From: Nematostella vectensis
Taxonomy: Eukaryota > Cnidaria > Anthozoa > Actiniaria > Edwardsiidae
Assembly: GCF_932526225.1 (NCBI RefSeq)
Contig: NC_064042.1
Span: 6,627,540 to 6,691,539 of the forward strand
Length of the DNA stretch: 64,000 nucleotides
Direction: 5' to 3'
This document shows positions 23,692 to 36,600 of the stretch, one piece after another. A program made the translations under genes and the position numbers. Under the pieces are notes generated by a model. The model was not told the DNA's origin, did no database searches, and saw nothing but the letters and a program-made list of their open reading frames with translations. Numbering within the stretch: position 1 is the stretch's first letter; every line of letters begins with the position of its first letter.

Positions 23692-24354
23692 GGCCCCGAT
23701 CAAACGGAGATGATAGTTGATGAGAGTTCCACTCTTTCTTAGCTCTCACAGGATGGCGATCAAACGGTCTTTGAGAGTTTTTTTTTTCTTTTTTAATATA
23801 GTTTTTATTGGAGATTTTCTATGATTGTTTTTACATTTTTGTTACACATTTTTTCCATTGTTACAAGGTTTTCCATTCATTATTTCCCTTACATTAATCG
23901 ATTATAGACTTTCTCTTAACTTGTAAATTACATTTCAATTTAAAACTTTATTCTCCTTTTTTTTCCAGCTCTAACCTCCCATCCCTCCCCCTTTCTCCCC
24001 CCCCCCCCCCCCAAAGAAGACACAACCAGAAGTCCCCTCTTTCCCATTTACTGAGCAACATACTTTACTAAATCAAATATATATTAATATTGTTCAACTG
24101 AAATCTATTTAAGACTCAATCATCTCATATAATTTGTCCCATTTAGCCAGGTGCAGCTGCAGGGAGTTGTTTTGCAATGCACACAAACCAAACTCAAATC
24201 AAATCAAACCAAATCAACTCATACTGACGTATTTTTACAAGCATGCATTGAAGTAATGGAGTACCACCTCGCACCTTATACACATAGTTCTTAAAGAGTA
24301 GCAGTATCAAGTTTATTAACTGACAATTTCTACCCCTAAATGATGTTTTTAGGG

Positions 24355-27300
24355 TTAAGGTCTGGAAGTGTTAGATTGTACTTTTAGCTGTAAATACAAA
24401 TTCTTTACTATCACACATTCAGCAAATAGATGGACCATCGTTTCTATGTGGTCCATACAGAGCGAGCAGCGTGGAGAATCAACGAGATTGAATTTATACA
24501 ACTGTGCATTTAAATAAAGAATATTATTCAAAATCTTGTACTGGAAAGACCTCAAATACGCGTTATTAGTAGTTTTATATATACGCAAATAGATTTCTTT
24601 CCATTCAAGATCTGAGACTGCATCTAACTCTAGCTTATTCCTGATACCTATTTGTGCTGTTGGTGATTCTGCACAACGGCTTATCATATCAGAATAGATG
24701 GATTTGTGTTTTATTTTATTAAGGTCTACAAACTCACCATTAATAATAACAGAGGCTCGCTTGCAGTTTGTAGCAGAAAGTAGAGATCGGTCCCTTAATA
24801 CTGATTTCCATTCACTCGGGATACTCTTAATTAGGGAAAACCACTGGAAAAACTCATGTTCTTTAAAACCTTTAGACGTTGCGTAATCCCATAGGAAAAC
24901 ACCATTTTCATCAATTAGATCAGCCACTACTATGAAGCCCCTTTTAATTAATGAAATTTGATTAAGTATGGCACTGAATGTATTTGTTATTCCATAACGG
25001 TTGATACAAAATGGTTCCAACATCCTCCCTAATTATAGGTACACAACCCCAATCTGACCAAGTGGTTAAAATTGAATTGTAAAATCTCAAGAGATCATCC
25101 GGCAATCTTTTTTATCAAAGTTAACCCCAATCCCTGCCTTGCCACTAACTGAGGCTAGCTGTATGTTAGGAATAATCTTCCATGTTTTAACAGTGTCGTC
25201 AATTAACCTAATTGCCCATCGTATTTGCCTCGTCTTTACAATCGCATCTATATCTGGCATACGTAAGCCTCCAAACTCTAGGTCAGCTATCAATGTCTTA
25301 TATTTTACCTTTGGTTTTTTACCATTCCAGAGAAAATCTAATATGATTGATTTAACCTTTGCCGCAAAATCAAATTTGAACACACATATGATATCTTAGA
25401 TAAAGCCAACGTGTGTACAACTATAACTTTCCCCATTAGTGTGAGAGTCCTTGACCTCCATATATTAAGAGTTGTTTTCAAACTTTCTAACACCCTATCA
25501 AAATTATGCTTCTTGATCAAACCTTCATTATGTGAAAAGGAGATACCTAAGATCTTAACACTATCTGTATGTAGATTCATAACTCTAAACTTATACTTCA
25601 AAAACATATTTTTATTTGATTGTCCAACGCCTCCTCCAATCCAACCAATTTCAGATTTGGTGACATTTAGTTTTAAGAGTGAGTAGGAATAAAACCTATT
25701 AAGCTGCGCTAGGAGTTTATCTAATGAATCCTGATTACGAAGAAAAAAGGTTGCATCATCCGAAAACATTATTGACTTGATTTCCCTTTTCTCTAACATT
25801 ACACCTGATATATTACTATCATCCTGTACCACTACTGCAAACACTTCCATAATCAAGATAAATAAGTACGGAGCCAGGGGGACACCCTGTTTGACCCCTC
25901 TTGTAGTGGGGAAGAAATAGGTCGTATGACCGTTATTCAAAACACAACTCTCATTATCCTTTATTATTGCTCTTATCCACCGTATAAAGGAAGGCCCAAA
26001 GCCGAGTCGCTGAAGGGTCGCATGTATCATTGAATGATTAATGCTATCGAAAGCTTTCTCAAAATCTGCTGCAAACATGATATGAGGTCTTTGTTAAGCT
26101 TTAAAAACTCCATTGTATCAGCGATAAAGCGAATAGCTTCATCAATATTACGGTCTTTTACAAAAGCATATTGGTCTGGATGAATGATTCTTGGCAAGAT
26201 ATTTATTAATCTAGCGCTTAATACTTTGCTACAAATCTTTCTATCCACATTTAGAAGACTAGGACGCCAATTGGGAAGAAATCTTACGTCTTTATCTTTT
26301 TTTTCAATTAAAGTTATAACTGCTTGTCTCTGAGTCGTACTAAGTGACCCCTTAACATATGCATCATTCAGACTGTCGACCACCATATATCCCAATCCCC
26401 CCCAGAAGGCTATGTAGAACTCCTTAGTTAGCCCATCACACCCTGGAGTTTTTGAGTTAGCCATACTAACTAAACTAGCGTAACATTCACTTATTGACAA
26501 AGGACCTTCACATCCTTTTACCTCTTCCTCTGATAAAGTTGGTGTATTTATCTCCGATAGATATTTGAGGCATTCCTGCTCTGACTCATACAGTCAGTAT
26601 TCACCATGTTATATAAATTACTATAAAACTCTCTAATACCACTAAGAATTTGATTAGGATCAGTTATGTCTTCGTTTTCTATTCTCAATTTCCTAACATG
26701 TGTTTTTGTTTTGTTTCTTTTCTCTAAAGAAAGGAAGTACTTTTATTTTTTTCACCCTGCTCATGCCATTTAACTTTAGAACGTAAAATGGCACCCTCCA
26801 CTATATGGTCACTGAGTTTATTTAGTTTAGACGAGAGATCTTCATGCAAGGTAACCAGTGTTATATCCTCTTGCCAGTCAGCTATCTTTTCTATATTCAT
26901 AATATCATTTTCTGTTGCACTATAACTAGCACTGAACTGCTTTGCCTTCCCTTTTGAATATTTAATTGTGAACTTCCGGATTTCGTATTTAAAAAGCTCC
27001 CATTTCATTTGTGGGTTAATATCAAAATATAATTGTTTTAATTCTTGTATTTTGTCCCTCAATGCCTCAATATACTTACTATCGTTAGTTAAGGAATTAT
27101 TAAATTTCCAAAAAGATGGGCCATGTTTTTCTCCAGGCAAAGAGTTGATACTCAGAGTTATAGCCGAATGATCCGTGGCTGGTACCGGGATAATTTCACT
27201 TTTCTCAACATATGGTTGCAAACAGTGTGATATAAGAAAATAGAGCAACCTTCGGAAGATTGATTCCTTTTTCCTAGAAGCTTTTCCCTGTCCTTTGCCT

Positions 27301-27914
27301 GACCATGTGAATTTCTTACTATCTGGGTGTCGTACCCTAAAAATATCACACAAATCTAATTCTTCCATAATACTTTCCACCGCATCAACAGAACGCGTTT
27401 TAATAACCGGATTGCCCCCATATGCCTCCAATTCAATATCAAAGAAGAAATTTAAATCTCCTCCAATTATGATAGGTATTTCAGATGATGTTGACATAGA
27501 TAGAAGTTTAGTACTGATTTCCTGAAAAAAGGGAACTTGATTTTTTTCATTGTTTGGAGCATATAGATTTGCCAGCAAAAACTCTTTACCTTGAATAATA
27601 CAACTCAAGATTACGAAGCGCCCATTAGGATCAATGCATGTGTTGAGAATCTTATAATCCACATCACAACCAAATATCACTGCCACTCCCCTGCTGTCCG
27701 TGGTGCCATGGGACATGAAAAAATCGCCACGAAACATATTTCGCCACAAATTTTCACAATCTTTAGAGCTATGAGATTCCTGTAGGAAAGTAATTCCGCT
27801 AAGGCCTTTATGTTTAGCAATCCAATTAAACATTTTTTTCCTTTTCTTAGAATCACGTATTCCCCTGACATTTAAGGACATTAGCCCAAAGCCTAATTCA
27901 CCACTGTTGAACAT
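24355..27914 (-). pseudogene. LINE ORF2: endonuclease and reverse transcriptase, frameshifted
   Basis: The AP-like endonuclease (27914-26724) shows LNVRGIRD, LQESHS, GGDLNFF and TDHSAI; the expected SRxDY motif is degraded to RRLLYF. RT segments at 26500-26027 and 26078-25338 show motif A (ADFEKAFDSI), motif B (VKQGVPLAPYLF) and motif C (FSDD). Further blocks at 25383-25087 and 25023-24355 end with CSLCMDHIETMVHLF, the C-terminal Cys/His pattern of L1/Tx1 elements. At least three breaks in frame (near 26050, 25360 and 25050) and one between the endonuclease and RT inactivate it. Confidence 0.85.
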
Positions 27915-28142
27915 TGTTATAAATTGACTTGCAAATTTCGCACATCGTAACTATGTTGGCTAATCGCAATGCTTTATGCCCAGTAACACCCCAAAATAAG
28001 TAAAAAACAATGAAAAAACATAAATACAGTTTCATCGAGCAGGTAAATACTCACAGTCCTTCCTACAAAGGAATTTGGGGTATCTTGGTCAGTTCTGACG
28101 CTCCATTCCGCATTACATTGACGGAGTATAAGGCCTGGTACT

Positions 28143-28986
28143 CTACTCTCCCCGGTAAAGCTTTCCAGAAATAAAGAGCTGGTCAACGACTAGCCTTGCA
28201 TGCTTCTTGTCATTCTTTGCTGCCTTAAATACTGGGTAGAGCTTCTTTCTCACAGCATCTATCTCTTGCGGGAAATCATCAGTGACTCCAAGTTTCGATC
28301 CTTTTTCTATGTTCTTAGTATTGGCCATAACCTTGATCTTGTCCTTCATCCATAAGAAGCGGGCGATAATTGGTCTGCTTATTGTCCCAACATCCGATGG
28401 TTGCTTAACCTCCTTTACAGTGCCGCTCATTTCGTCCTCAACAACGGCCTCAACCTCATCGGGTGTTTGCTTGAGTTTTCCCAATCTATGAACTCTTTCA
28501 AATTTTATTTTTTCCACCTCTTCCTTCGGCATTTTCATTCGGTCAATTAAGGCTTGTCTCAATATGGCTTCAGTTAGTTGTGGGGTCTCTTCGTCTTCCT
28601 CCTTAAGCCCGAACAATTTAATATTACTCTGTCGAGAATAAGCCTCGTGTCGAATTGACTTGTATTTCACCTCCTCCAAATTTCCTTTCAGAATCTCGAC
28701 AGATTGCTTCAAGATAGTTATATCCTTCCAGATGCACTGTCTTTTCCTTTTCCACTTCAAGCTCAGCATCCTTAAAATCTAACGATTTTTTGAGTTCGTC
28801 AATGTCCTCTTTCATCTTCTTTACATCGAGAGCGAGAATAATATCCAACTTCTTATTTATCTCGTCAAGAACCACGCGGCAACCATTACACTCTCCGACA
28901 CCCGATAGAAAACCATTTACCTCCCTCTCGTCGGTTTGTGATGAACTCGAGCTCATCTTTTTTCGTTTTCCAGCTCCCTTAGACAT
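28143..28986 (-). pseudogene. LINE ORF1: L1-type nucleic-acid-binding protein, one frameshift
   Basis: The first part (28986 to about 28730) is Lys/Glu-rich and likely coiled coil, with a CNGC pair. After a frameshift it continues as a coiled coil and an RRM-like block with RQSNIKLFGLKE, ERVHRLG and RPIIARFLW, followed by the C-terminal domain (FKAAKNDKKHARLVVDQLF). This matches the L1 ORF1p layout. It would bind element RNA as a trimer; here it is broken. Confidence 0.8.
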
Positions 28987-29573
28987 TCGGCTCTGATATT
29001 TGGGAGATTTGAGGCCAGTTCCGAATTTGTAGTTATATTTTGTACGAAGTTTACGGAGCTACACAGAAACCTGACCGGTCTGCATGCCTACTCGACCGCG
29101 CGAATCGGGAGATCGGTCTTTGAGAGTTATCAAGAGTAGTGACTAATTATTTGACTTCACGATTGATCACTAAAAGGGCCCCCGAATCGTCTTTGGCGAG
29201 CACCCCGTTTTTTTATGCGAGACCGAGCATTTTCAGATTTTTGAATAAATCGAGCAGCGAGCGCAACAAAAAATACAATGCGAGCACGGCGGAAAAAATG
29301 CGTGAGCATGCGAGCATTTGCCGAAAACTGCAAGCAAATCAAAATTTCGGAGGACCATTCGGGTGCCCTACTAAACCGGGAATAACACGTTAGATGTCAC
29401 TTAATGTGAAAAGCTGAACGAAATACTCTCATAAACTAACAATTATCAACTCTAATGTCGAATTTGAACATGTTCAAAGTGAATGAGAGTCGGTGAAAGA
29501 GCGTGAGAGTGCACTCACAAACGGTCATGAGATTTGGAACTCTCATCAACTTCCATCTCCGTTTGATCGAGGC

Positions 29574-30661
29574 ATAAACTGTTAAAGGAAGACGATTTTT
29601 TCACGATAAAGTATTGTTTTAAATAAAAAAAGTAGATCAAACTCTCTAGATGTTTTGAACCACCTTAAATGAGCACATTTGGGTCCATCATATACTTTTT
29701 ATGTTATTTGCTTCGCTAAATACAAAAATTAAAAACAGATGAATAGGAAAAGCTACGTAAATGGGAAAGATAATTGACATTTCCAATTACTGCCCCCCTT
29801 CCCCAATGGTCTGTCCTTAAACAACAGTTCCTTGCTCACATATTCCGATCATTTAAAGTAGTAACTAACTATAAACAAGCTTCAAACACAAGCATTTTTC
29901 TCAAAAATGATTAACATAAACCTGGGTGTTAAGATGACTTTAATAAATTTGGAGCTTTCCTTGAAAGTTTGTTTGTAAACGATATACTTCGATATGCACG
30001 AAGGAAAGAGGACTAATACGGAACAGTTGTCGAATTCAAAACTTATTTTTCCTATTTTTTTTTAAGATAAAAAAAAGTATCAGATGCTATAAATTGGTGT
30101 ATACTTTGCTCGTCCCTATATTGACAGTGACATTGGGTCCATTTTAACGATTAAACCAATCAAAAGAATATGCCCTTTGAACCATGTTTGGGGAAGGGAA
30201 GGCCCTGGATAGAGATAGGGGGCTTAGGAATAATATGGCTTTGAGAAAAGGGAGGAAGGGGGGGAGGGGTAAACGAAATGGGGTTTTAAAGAGCCTTTAC
30301 GGGTTGATTATATACTTCTTAGCGGGAAACGTCGCAGCAAATAAATCAGCTAAATCTTAATAACATAGCTCACATATTCGGATCCTTTCAAGATCCCGTC
30401 AAGGTGGCGGGGTTGTTCTTAGTTTCTAATCTACCCATAAATTAATCTATACAAGGAAAATAAATTAAAAATGCCAACCGGAATACTTGAGCTATAGACT
30501 TGGTTCTTAGCGGGAAACTGGCGTAAGCTAGCAGCGGTTCGGATCAAAGAAAAAAAAATAATAGAGCATATAACAGATAATAATAACAGAGCTCATATTT
30601 CCAGACCCTTTCAATACTGTTAGAGGTTGCGGGGCTGGAATTATCTACAGAGGGGGAAGAA
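29574..30661. promoter_or_regulatory. Upstream region and probable promoter of gene B
   Basis: No gene seen. The last ~380 bp are conserved with the region before gene A. The rest matches scattered blocks of 4500-4840 and 8935-9645. Confidence 0.4.
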
Positions 30662-33600
30662 ATGAAAAATGCACTCCTTTTCGTTATCTTGCAGACTTGG
30701 GTTACTTTTGTTAAAGGTGAGAGTAGTACCACGGAGGAATTTTATTGGGAAAGTTAGTTGATAGAGATTGTGAGAAATGTGAGACTGTGTAAATGTAGTT
30801 AGAGACGTTTTCAAGTATGCTAGAACTTCCCTTATGAATACTTTTCATGATTGAATCATGTTTTCCGTCATGTACAACGCCAAATAATAATAGCAGGTAC
30901 CATTATTTAACCACTAGGCGAATGTGATTTATATTACAGTAGCTAACTATGAACTCACTTGAATCAATTTAAAATCCAATTTTCCGTTGCCGAATCCTCA
31001 AATATTTTTTTAATGATAAACAAAAACCAGGGTATTAAAATGTATATAAAAATAATATACTCATACTACGCTTTTCACGTGTTAAGGTTCCACGCGTAAG
31101 AGCGATGATTTTAAATAAACTTGGTGCTTTCCTAGAAGGTTTGCTTATAAATGCTCGATATAACTTTGATATACAAGGAGAAGAGGATAAATGCGGAGAA
31201 ATTCATGTATTTGTGAGACAATAGATCGACTTCGACCGCTTCCATTGAAAAAATATTGGGAATGGCCCAGGAAAGGCGCACCCTTCCATCGAGATTTGAG
31301 GGGCCTTTAAAGATACCAGCGACGGCTAGGAAGGCGTGACCGAGAAAAAGCACTTATAGACTTTGGCGATAAATCCCAGAATAGTTTCAATTAAATAAGC
31401 TAGAATTTACCCTTGGGAAAAAACATAACTTAACCGAAAACTTATCTTCTACAATAGCGAACAGGGAAATGTAGGCTTATACTCCAACCGCTCCCGCCCA
31501 AGCTTAAGACAGTAAAAACGTGAATTTCACGTCGTGGTTTGGCAGAGAACGGTTGAAAATTTCTCAAATAGAACGCATTTTTACGTATGGCTTTTGAATT
31601 TCCAAATCAATTGTTTTTCTACAGGCAAGAAAAACGTGACAAAAGATAGTACTTTTATGCTCTCATTTCTTCGTCTACTTGCAGAAAGTTTTCGAAAATA
31701 TCGCATACCGCACAAAAGGACGGGGTTTTGAAGATCATGCGCGACATCCCGTTAACACCGCAACACCGCAACACCGCAACATCGCAATATTTTAATTTTT
31801 TTACCGCAATAACGCCGTTTAAAAACCAAAATCCCGCATTTTCCAGTGTTTTGAAATACCTTTTACCGCAATCTCGTACAAAAAAGGGCCAACACCGCAA
31901 AACCCAACCGCCCTCCCCGTAAGTTTCTTCTTGCCGTCATCGTAGTCGGTAAAGCTTATTTTTTCTTTTTAATTTCCAGAAATCTCCCAAAAACTTTGTC
32001 TCAGTTCATGTCTCAGTTTCAAGCCTTCAAGTTTTAAGTTTATTGACCATTTACATAGGATGCATAAAAGCATTTTTCGGGTCAAGTTCTTTTTGCCTTG
32101 GCCGTAGTCGTTGCGTACTGGCGCGAGAGTTTTTTTATCTGTTGTTTTTTAGAAATCTCCCTAAAAGTATGTCAAACGGCAGGAACACCGCTGATAAAAG
32201 ACACATCATTTTAGTGACGACTAACCCATTATCACATCGTCTTAGAAACTCCTTAGAAACTTACCAGACGTATTGTTGTCTATGTTTTCGGAACATAAAG
32301 AAAATATGACAGTGGACATCGGAAAACCACCCTTGGTTCGATTTTTTTTTTGTACAAAAGGAGCAATGATGACTTAAGACTCTTTGAAAAATATTCCTTG
32401 AAATTTGTTTCGTAGACTTGAAAGAGTTTACGCTGGAGACAGTAATAACAAACTTCCTCTCGCCACAGACACTCTAACTAGGTTAAGTCTGCATTTTAGT
32501 CTGAGTCTTATTAAAATAAGTGTTGTGCAACCCTTTTTAATCACGTATTTTGTAACGGATACATCAGATTGGCTGTACTGTACTGTACTTGTACTGTACT
32601 TGTACTGTACTTGTACTGTACTTGTACTGTACTTGTACTGTACTTAGCAGTGTAAGGTTTGTTCTTCGAGTGCGCATGCGTTCTACACTATTTTGTATTC
32701 AGCAGGGGGGGGGGTAGATAGAATTTAATATATCACATATTGCGATTGTACATACAATTGTCGCCTGAAAATAGTAGTAGCCTAAACATTTTTGGACAAT
32801 TTCTTATAGCGGAGCCAGCGCGGCCGTAGGCCGCTCGCGGAGCCCCATAGGAATAGAAATAGTCTCTTAGGCGACTCAGTTTTTGTGGTCAATCACGTCA
32901 TTGTCACAAGCTGCCAGCCAGGCCAGCCGTGATCTGCCTCGGCACAGGCCTCCAGAGCGCGCAAAACAATATGGGGGATGTGTATTTCTGCCCCTCTCAA
33001 AAACACACGAAAACTGACTGCAGAAAAGCCAAGAATTGTCGAAAAAGAAGTGCTTGAAAAAAATAATTCGTGGGAATGCTAACCACGGATATGAACTCGT
33101 CTAATTATGTGCAAAAGACTGTGTAAAAGCATGGTTGAAAATTTTGAAGAGTCAAGTCTTGTGCTCGAGTCAAGGTCAGCTGAAATTTCAGAGTAAGCCA
33201 CAAGATAAAGAAAGAAAAAACGAGCTAATTTTATGGACACCTTCTCCGACAAGTGCTCCTATGTATTTGTTCTTGCACTGGCAGACGTAGGTAAGTTAGC
33301 GTATTGTATTAAAGTACTTAGCGGAACGATCTTTCGGGGTTGTTTTGTTTTCAAAATTTGAACACCTTTTTTCATTGTTGAACTTTATTTACTTTAAGTA
33401 CTTACCTCAGGGAATAGATATTCTAGGCTGTATTTATCAAATTCGATCTCTAAATCTGCTATTCACCATCTATCATAGGAAAATTATAACTACTATTCAT
33501 GAATGAATTGAATTGAAGTTACCAGAGTAGTCAACTCTGTCACAAGATTTTGGACCTCATCATAACCTAATTTTTGTGAGAATGTTCATACATTCTCTGT

Positions 33601-36600
33601 ATTCATCCGCATTGGCTCTCTTGTTTGTTTTTTTTTTCACATATTTGCTGTATTTCATCCGATTTCACAAGATTTCTGTTCAAGTTGGGTTGACAGCTAC
33701 GATATACTAGAAATATACCAAAATTGATTTTAAATTCATTTCAATAAATGATTGGTCAAATTCTCACAAAGATGAGCAAGGCTTAAATGAATTACTTGGG
33801 TAAACTCCAGCTTTCTTTGGAGAAAGAAATAGAGAACTGGTTTCCTAAAACCTTAAAGAAATTGGGAGCTGGTCTCCTAAAACCCTAAGTATTAGTAATT
33901 TGTGAAAAGCAACATATATCTGATAAACACTTGAAATTTAAATCAACTATTCTGGAATTTTGTTTTGATTTCAAAAAAGTACACTACATATTAGGGCCTT
34001 GAGGATCTGTTATTACCTTAAAATATGCTTTGTTTTTATACCACCTACAATAGTTTCAATAACGCTGGGTACCTCAATGTTTTCTACAAACCTTAAAAAA
34101 ACTTTTTTTTTCTCATGTCACAATATAATGTGGTCCAAAAGTAAAAATCAGGTTTCATAGAAAGCCAAGACAGCTTTTTTGTAGAGGAGCAATTTGCTCA
34201 AAAGCAAATGCAGCTTTTCCTATAAAAGCTCTTTCAAACTCTGGGTCATCAGATCATAGAGCTTTATGAGACAGCAGAGTTCATATGTTCATTTTCTGTT
34301 ATGGGTATCATTTTAGAAAATTTTAGTTGGGACTATTTTTAGTTTTATTATGAATTAGGTTTTTGTGGTATAATATTTGTATCATAAGGAAATTACCAGT
34401 TTTTTTCTTAAATGCTTTTCTCCAAACTTCTTTAGGTTAATCTCAGCCAGAGATTCTGAAATCAAGCTGAGACACAAGCTGCTGGCTGGGCGAAAAATAG
34501 CCTAAATGTCACTACCACACATTATACAAGAACCTGTCAGGCTAACTCTGGTTCATTTTTTTAGAACAATTTTTCCATTAAAATATTATCTTACTTTTTG
34601 TTACTTTATATGTGTTTTTGTGACCTATATTAAATACCAATGCGTTATATGTACATTCTGCCCTGGGTAAGGTTCATAAATAGTCTCTTGCTATTACAAT
34701 GACTCACTGAGGTAGTAAGTTAGTCATAAAAAACAAAAACAGGTCTCCTATATGATACCTTAAGATCATATTTAAAACTATTTAGAAATCAATTTTCCTA
34801 TTTCAACCTTTTTCAAATTATAGGATAAATAGATGCTAATAAAAAGGATTCTAATTTGATAATTTTAGGTTAACAGGTTTATTCTAGGTTCTTATATGTG
34901 GTTCTTAGCTGTATAATAAAATAATGTATTCAGAATTTTTTCAAATATGTTGGAGTGCTTTTAATCCACCCTTAGCAAAGTAACATTCTAAAGCACAAGA
35001 GAGAAAGTTAATAAAGTTATTCTTCCAATATTTGAATTGCTTAGTTTAAAACTTACACAAGAGAAAGAAAATGATAAAGCCCTATCTTTGCAAGTTAAGT
35101 AAAGTAATTTAAAGAAGTGAGGGAATTGGGACAGTACAGGCAGGGAATGAGTACTTTTACCTCAAATCCACTATGATAGTGTGATTTGCTGATATACTTA
35201 TTAATGTATAGGAATTTGATATGTATTTGTTTATTGTTTTTAATTTTGAAGAGAATAAAATAGCACCCAGTCTTTTGTACTTTAATTGATCCTCATTTTA
35301 AAATAAATATGACCTCCCTTCACACCTGAAAGCCTTCCCTGTTAATCAAGGCATAAATTTATTTTGCTAATTTTGCTGTATCAGTTGTCTATCAAGTATA
35401 GTTTAGTTAATGATATCCTTAGTAATGTCAATAAATACTTTTTTTACCTAGAACAAAAAAACATATTTGTTCTAGGTATTCCCTAGGAGGATTGGGAGGA
35501 CACCTTTTAATACTAATTGCAGTATTTATAGAACATGCAATCTTTATATGTTTTACATATGGTGCCATTTTTGTGGGTGGTGGAACATGATGCATAATAA
35601 AAGTGCAGGGAAGGGGGGTTCTACACAAGTTTATGCTGAAAAACGTCATGTTGGCTCCGCTTTTAGGCAGTGCCTAAATCTATATATTAATTTCTGTTCC
35701 CGGTGTAAGCCAAATGCCGTTTTCAGCCTAAAAAAACAATTGCTAATTTCGGTTCCTGGTTTACCCCTTCATAACCATATGTAACTTACGCCCTTGTTTA
35801 TCATTTTTGACATTGTCCTGCTCTTATATGTTTTGTAAGGTGACCCGTGTAAGATACTGGAAATGAAAGATACAGTTGAAGGAAGGTATCTAAAAAATCA
35901 CGAAGAAGCCAACTTCACGGAACAAACAGAAGCAGGCTGCATCGTGAAGTGCTTGTTTTTCAGCCCAAACCGCTATTGTCAATCAGCCAACTATTTCCCT
36001 GTGACCAAAACCTGTCTGACCAGCACGTCAAACCGCCATCAACACCCAGAGGACTTTGTCTACGCACCGGGGAGTGTTTATCTTGGGACCATGGTAAGGC
36101 ACCTACTAATGTACCGTATTTACTCGAATAAGTGCCTTCTCCTAATAAGCGCCCCTTTGAACCAAAACTTAGTAATAAGCGCCTCCCCCGAATAAGCCCC
36201 CCTCCCCTCCCCAGGTTTTATGTAAATAAGTAAAATGACCATCATACATGTAGTTCTAAGAAAGCACTGGAACTCATGGACTCTGGACAAAAAAGAGACA
36301 AAATATTGAATGGATGAAAGTTTATAAAAAAAAAAACTACTCCAAGTTGCAATAAAGATGACGAAAAAAGAGACTGTTTATAAATGTACGTCCACACGGC
36401 CACAAATAAATATCATAACATATATTTTATATAGCATATCCTAATATTCTCCAATCGACAACTTCAAATTTTCGAAACTAACATGTTGAGGCGATCCAAT
36501 GTGTGTCAAATAAAATGGCTTAAAATTCTGTAGCCAGCTGGGATTTGCGAGTCGTCCATATGTTGCGTGTGTTCGCCCTTTAAATCGTCTTTTATCTTCA

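Larger units (their letters stand above)
23780..29113 (-). mobile_element. L1/Tx1-like LINE, near full length, inactivated
   Basis: A 5.3 kb element read on the minus strand: short 5' UTR, ORF1 (28986-28143), ORF2 with endonuclease, reverse transcriptase and a C-terminal Cys/His motif (27914-24355), a 3' UTR with a poly-C run on the plus strand at about 24000, and an A-rich tail (T-rich at 23780-23795). A 15-bp target duplication CGGTCTTTGAGAGTT lies at 23765-23779 and 29114-29128. Unit 1 has no LINE at this place, so the insertion followed the duplication. Frameshifts in both ORFs mean it cannot move by itself. Confidence 0.9.
23692..29573. mobile_element. Inverted-repeat MITE, unit 2 copy, split by a LINE
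   Basis: Left end GGCCCCGATCAAACGGAGAT at 23692 and right end CCGTTTGATCGAGGC ending at 29573 correspond to the element at 4140-4488 in unit 1. The LINE and one copy of its target duplication account for the extra length. Confidence 0.7.
30717..35839. other. Gene B intron 1
   Basis: 5.1 kb with no further exon that I can support. Parts align with gene A intron 1 (9701-11187): for example about 31370-32290 with 9740-10260, and 34860-34900 and 35690-35839 with 10825-10870 and 11050-11187. Confidence 0.6.

Noticed and set aside
33234-33293. Short ATG frame ([19 protein letters not shown]) followed by GTAAGT, like a signal-peptide exon
   Set aside because: It lies in an insertion within gene B intron 1; no following exon in phase could be found.
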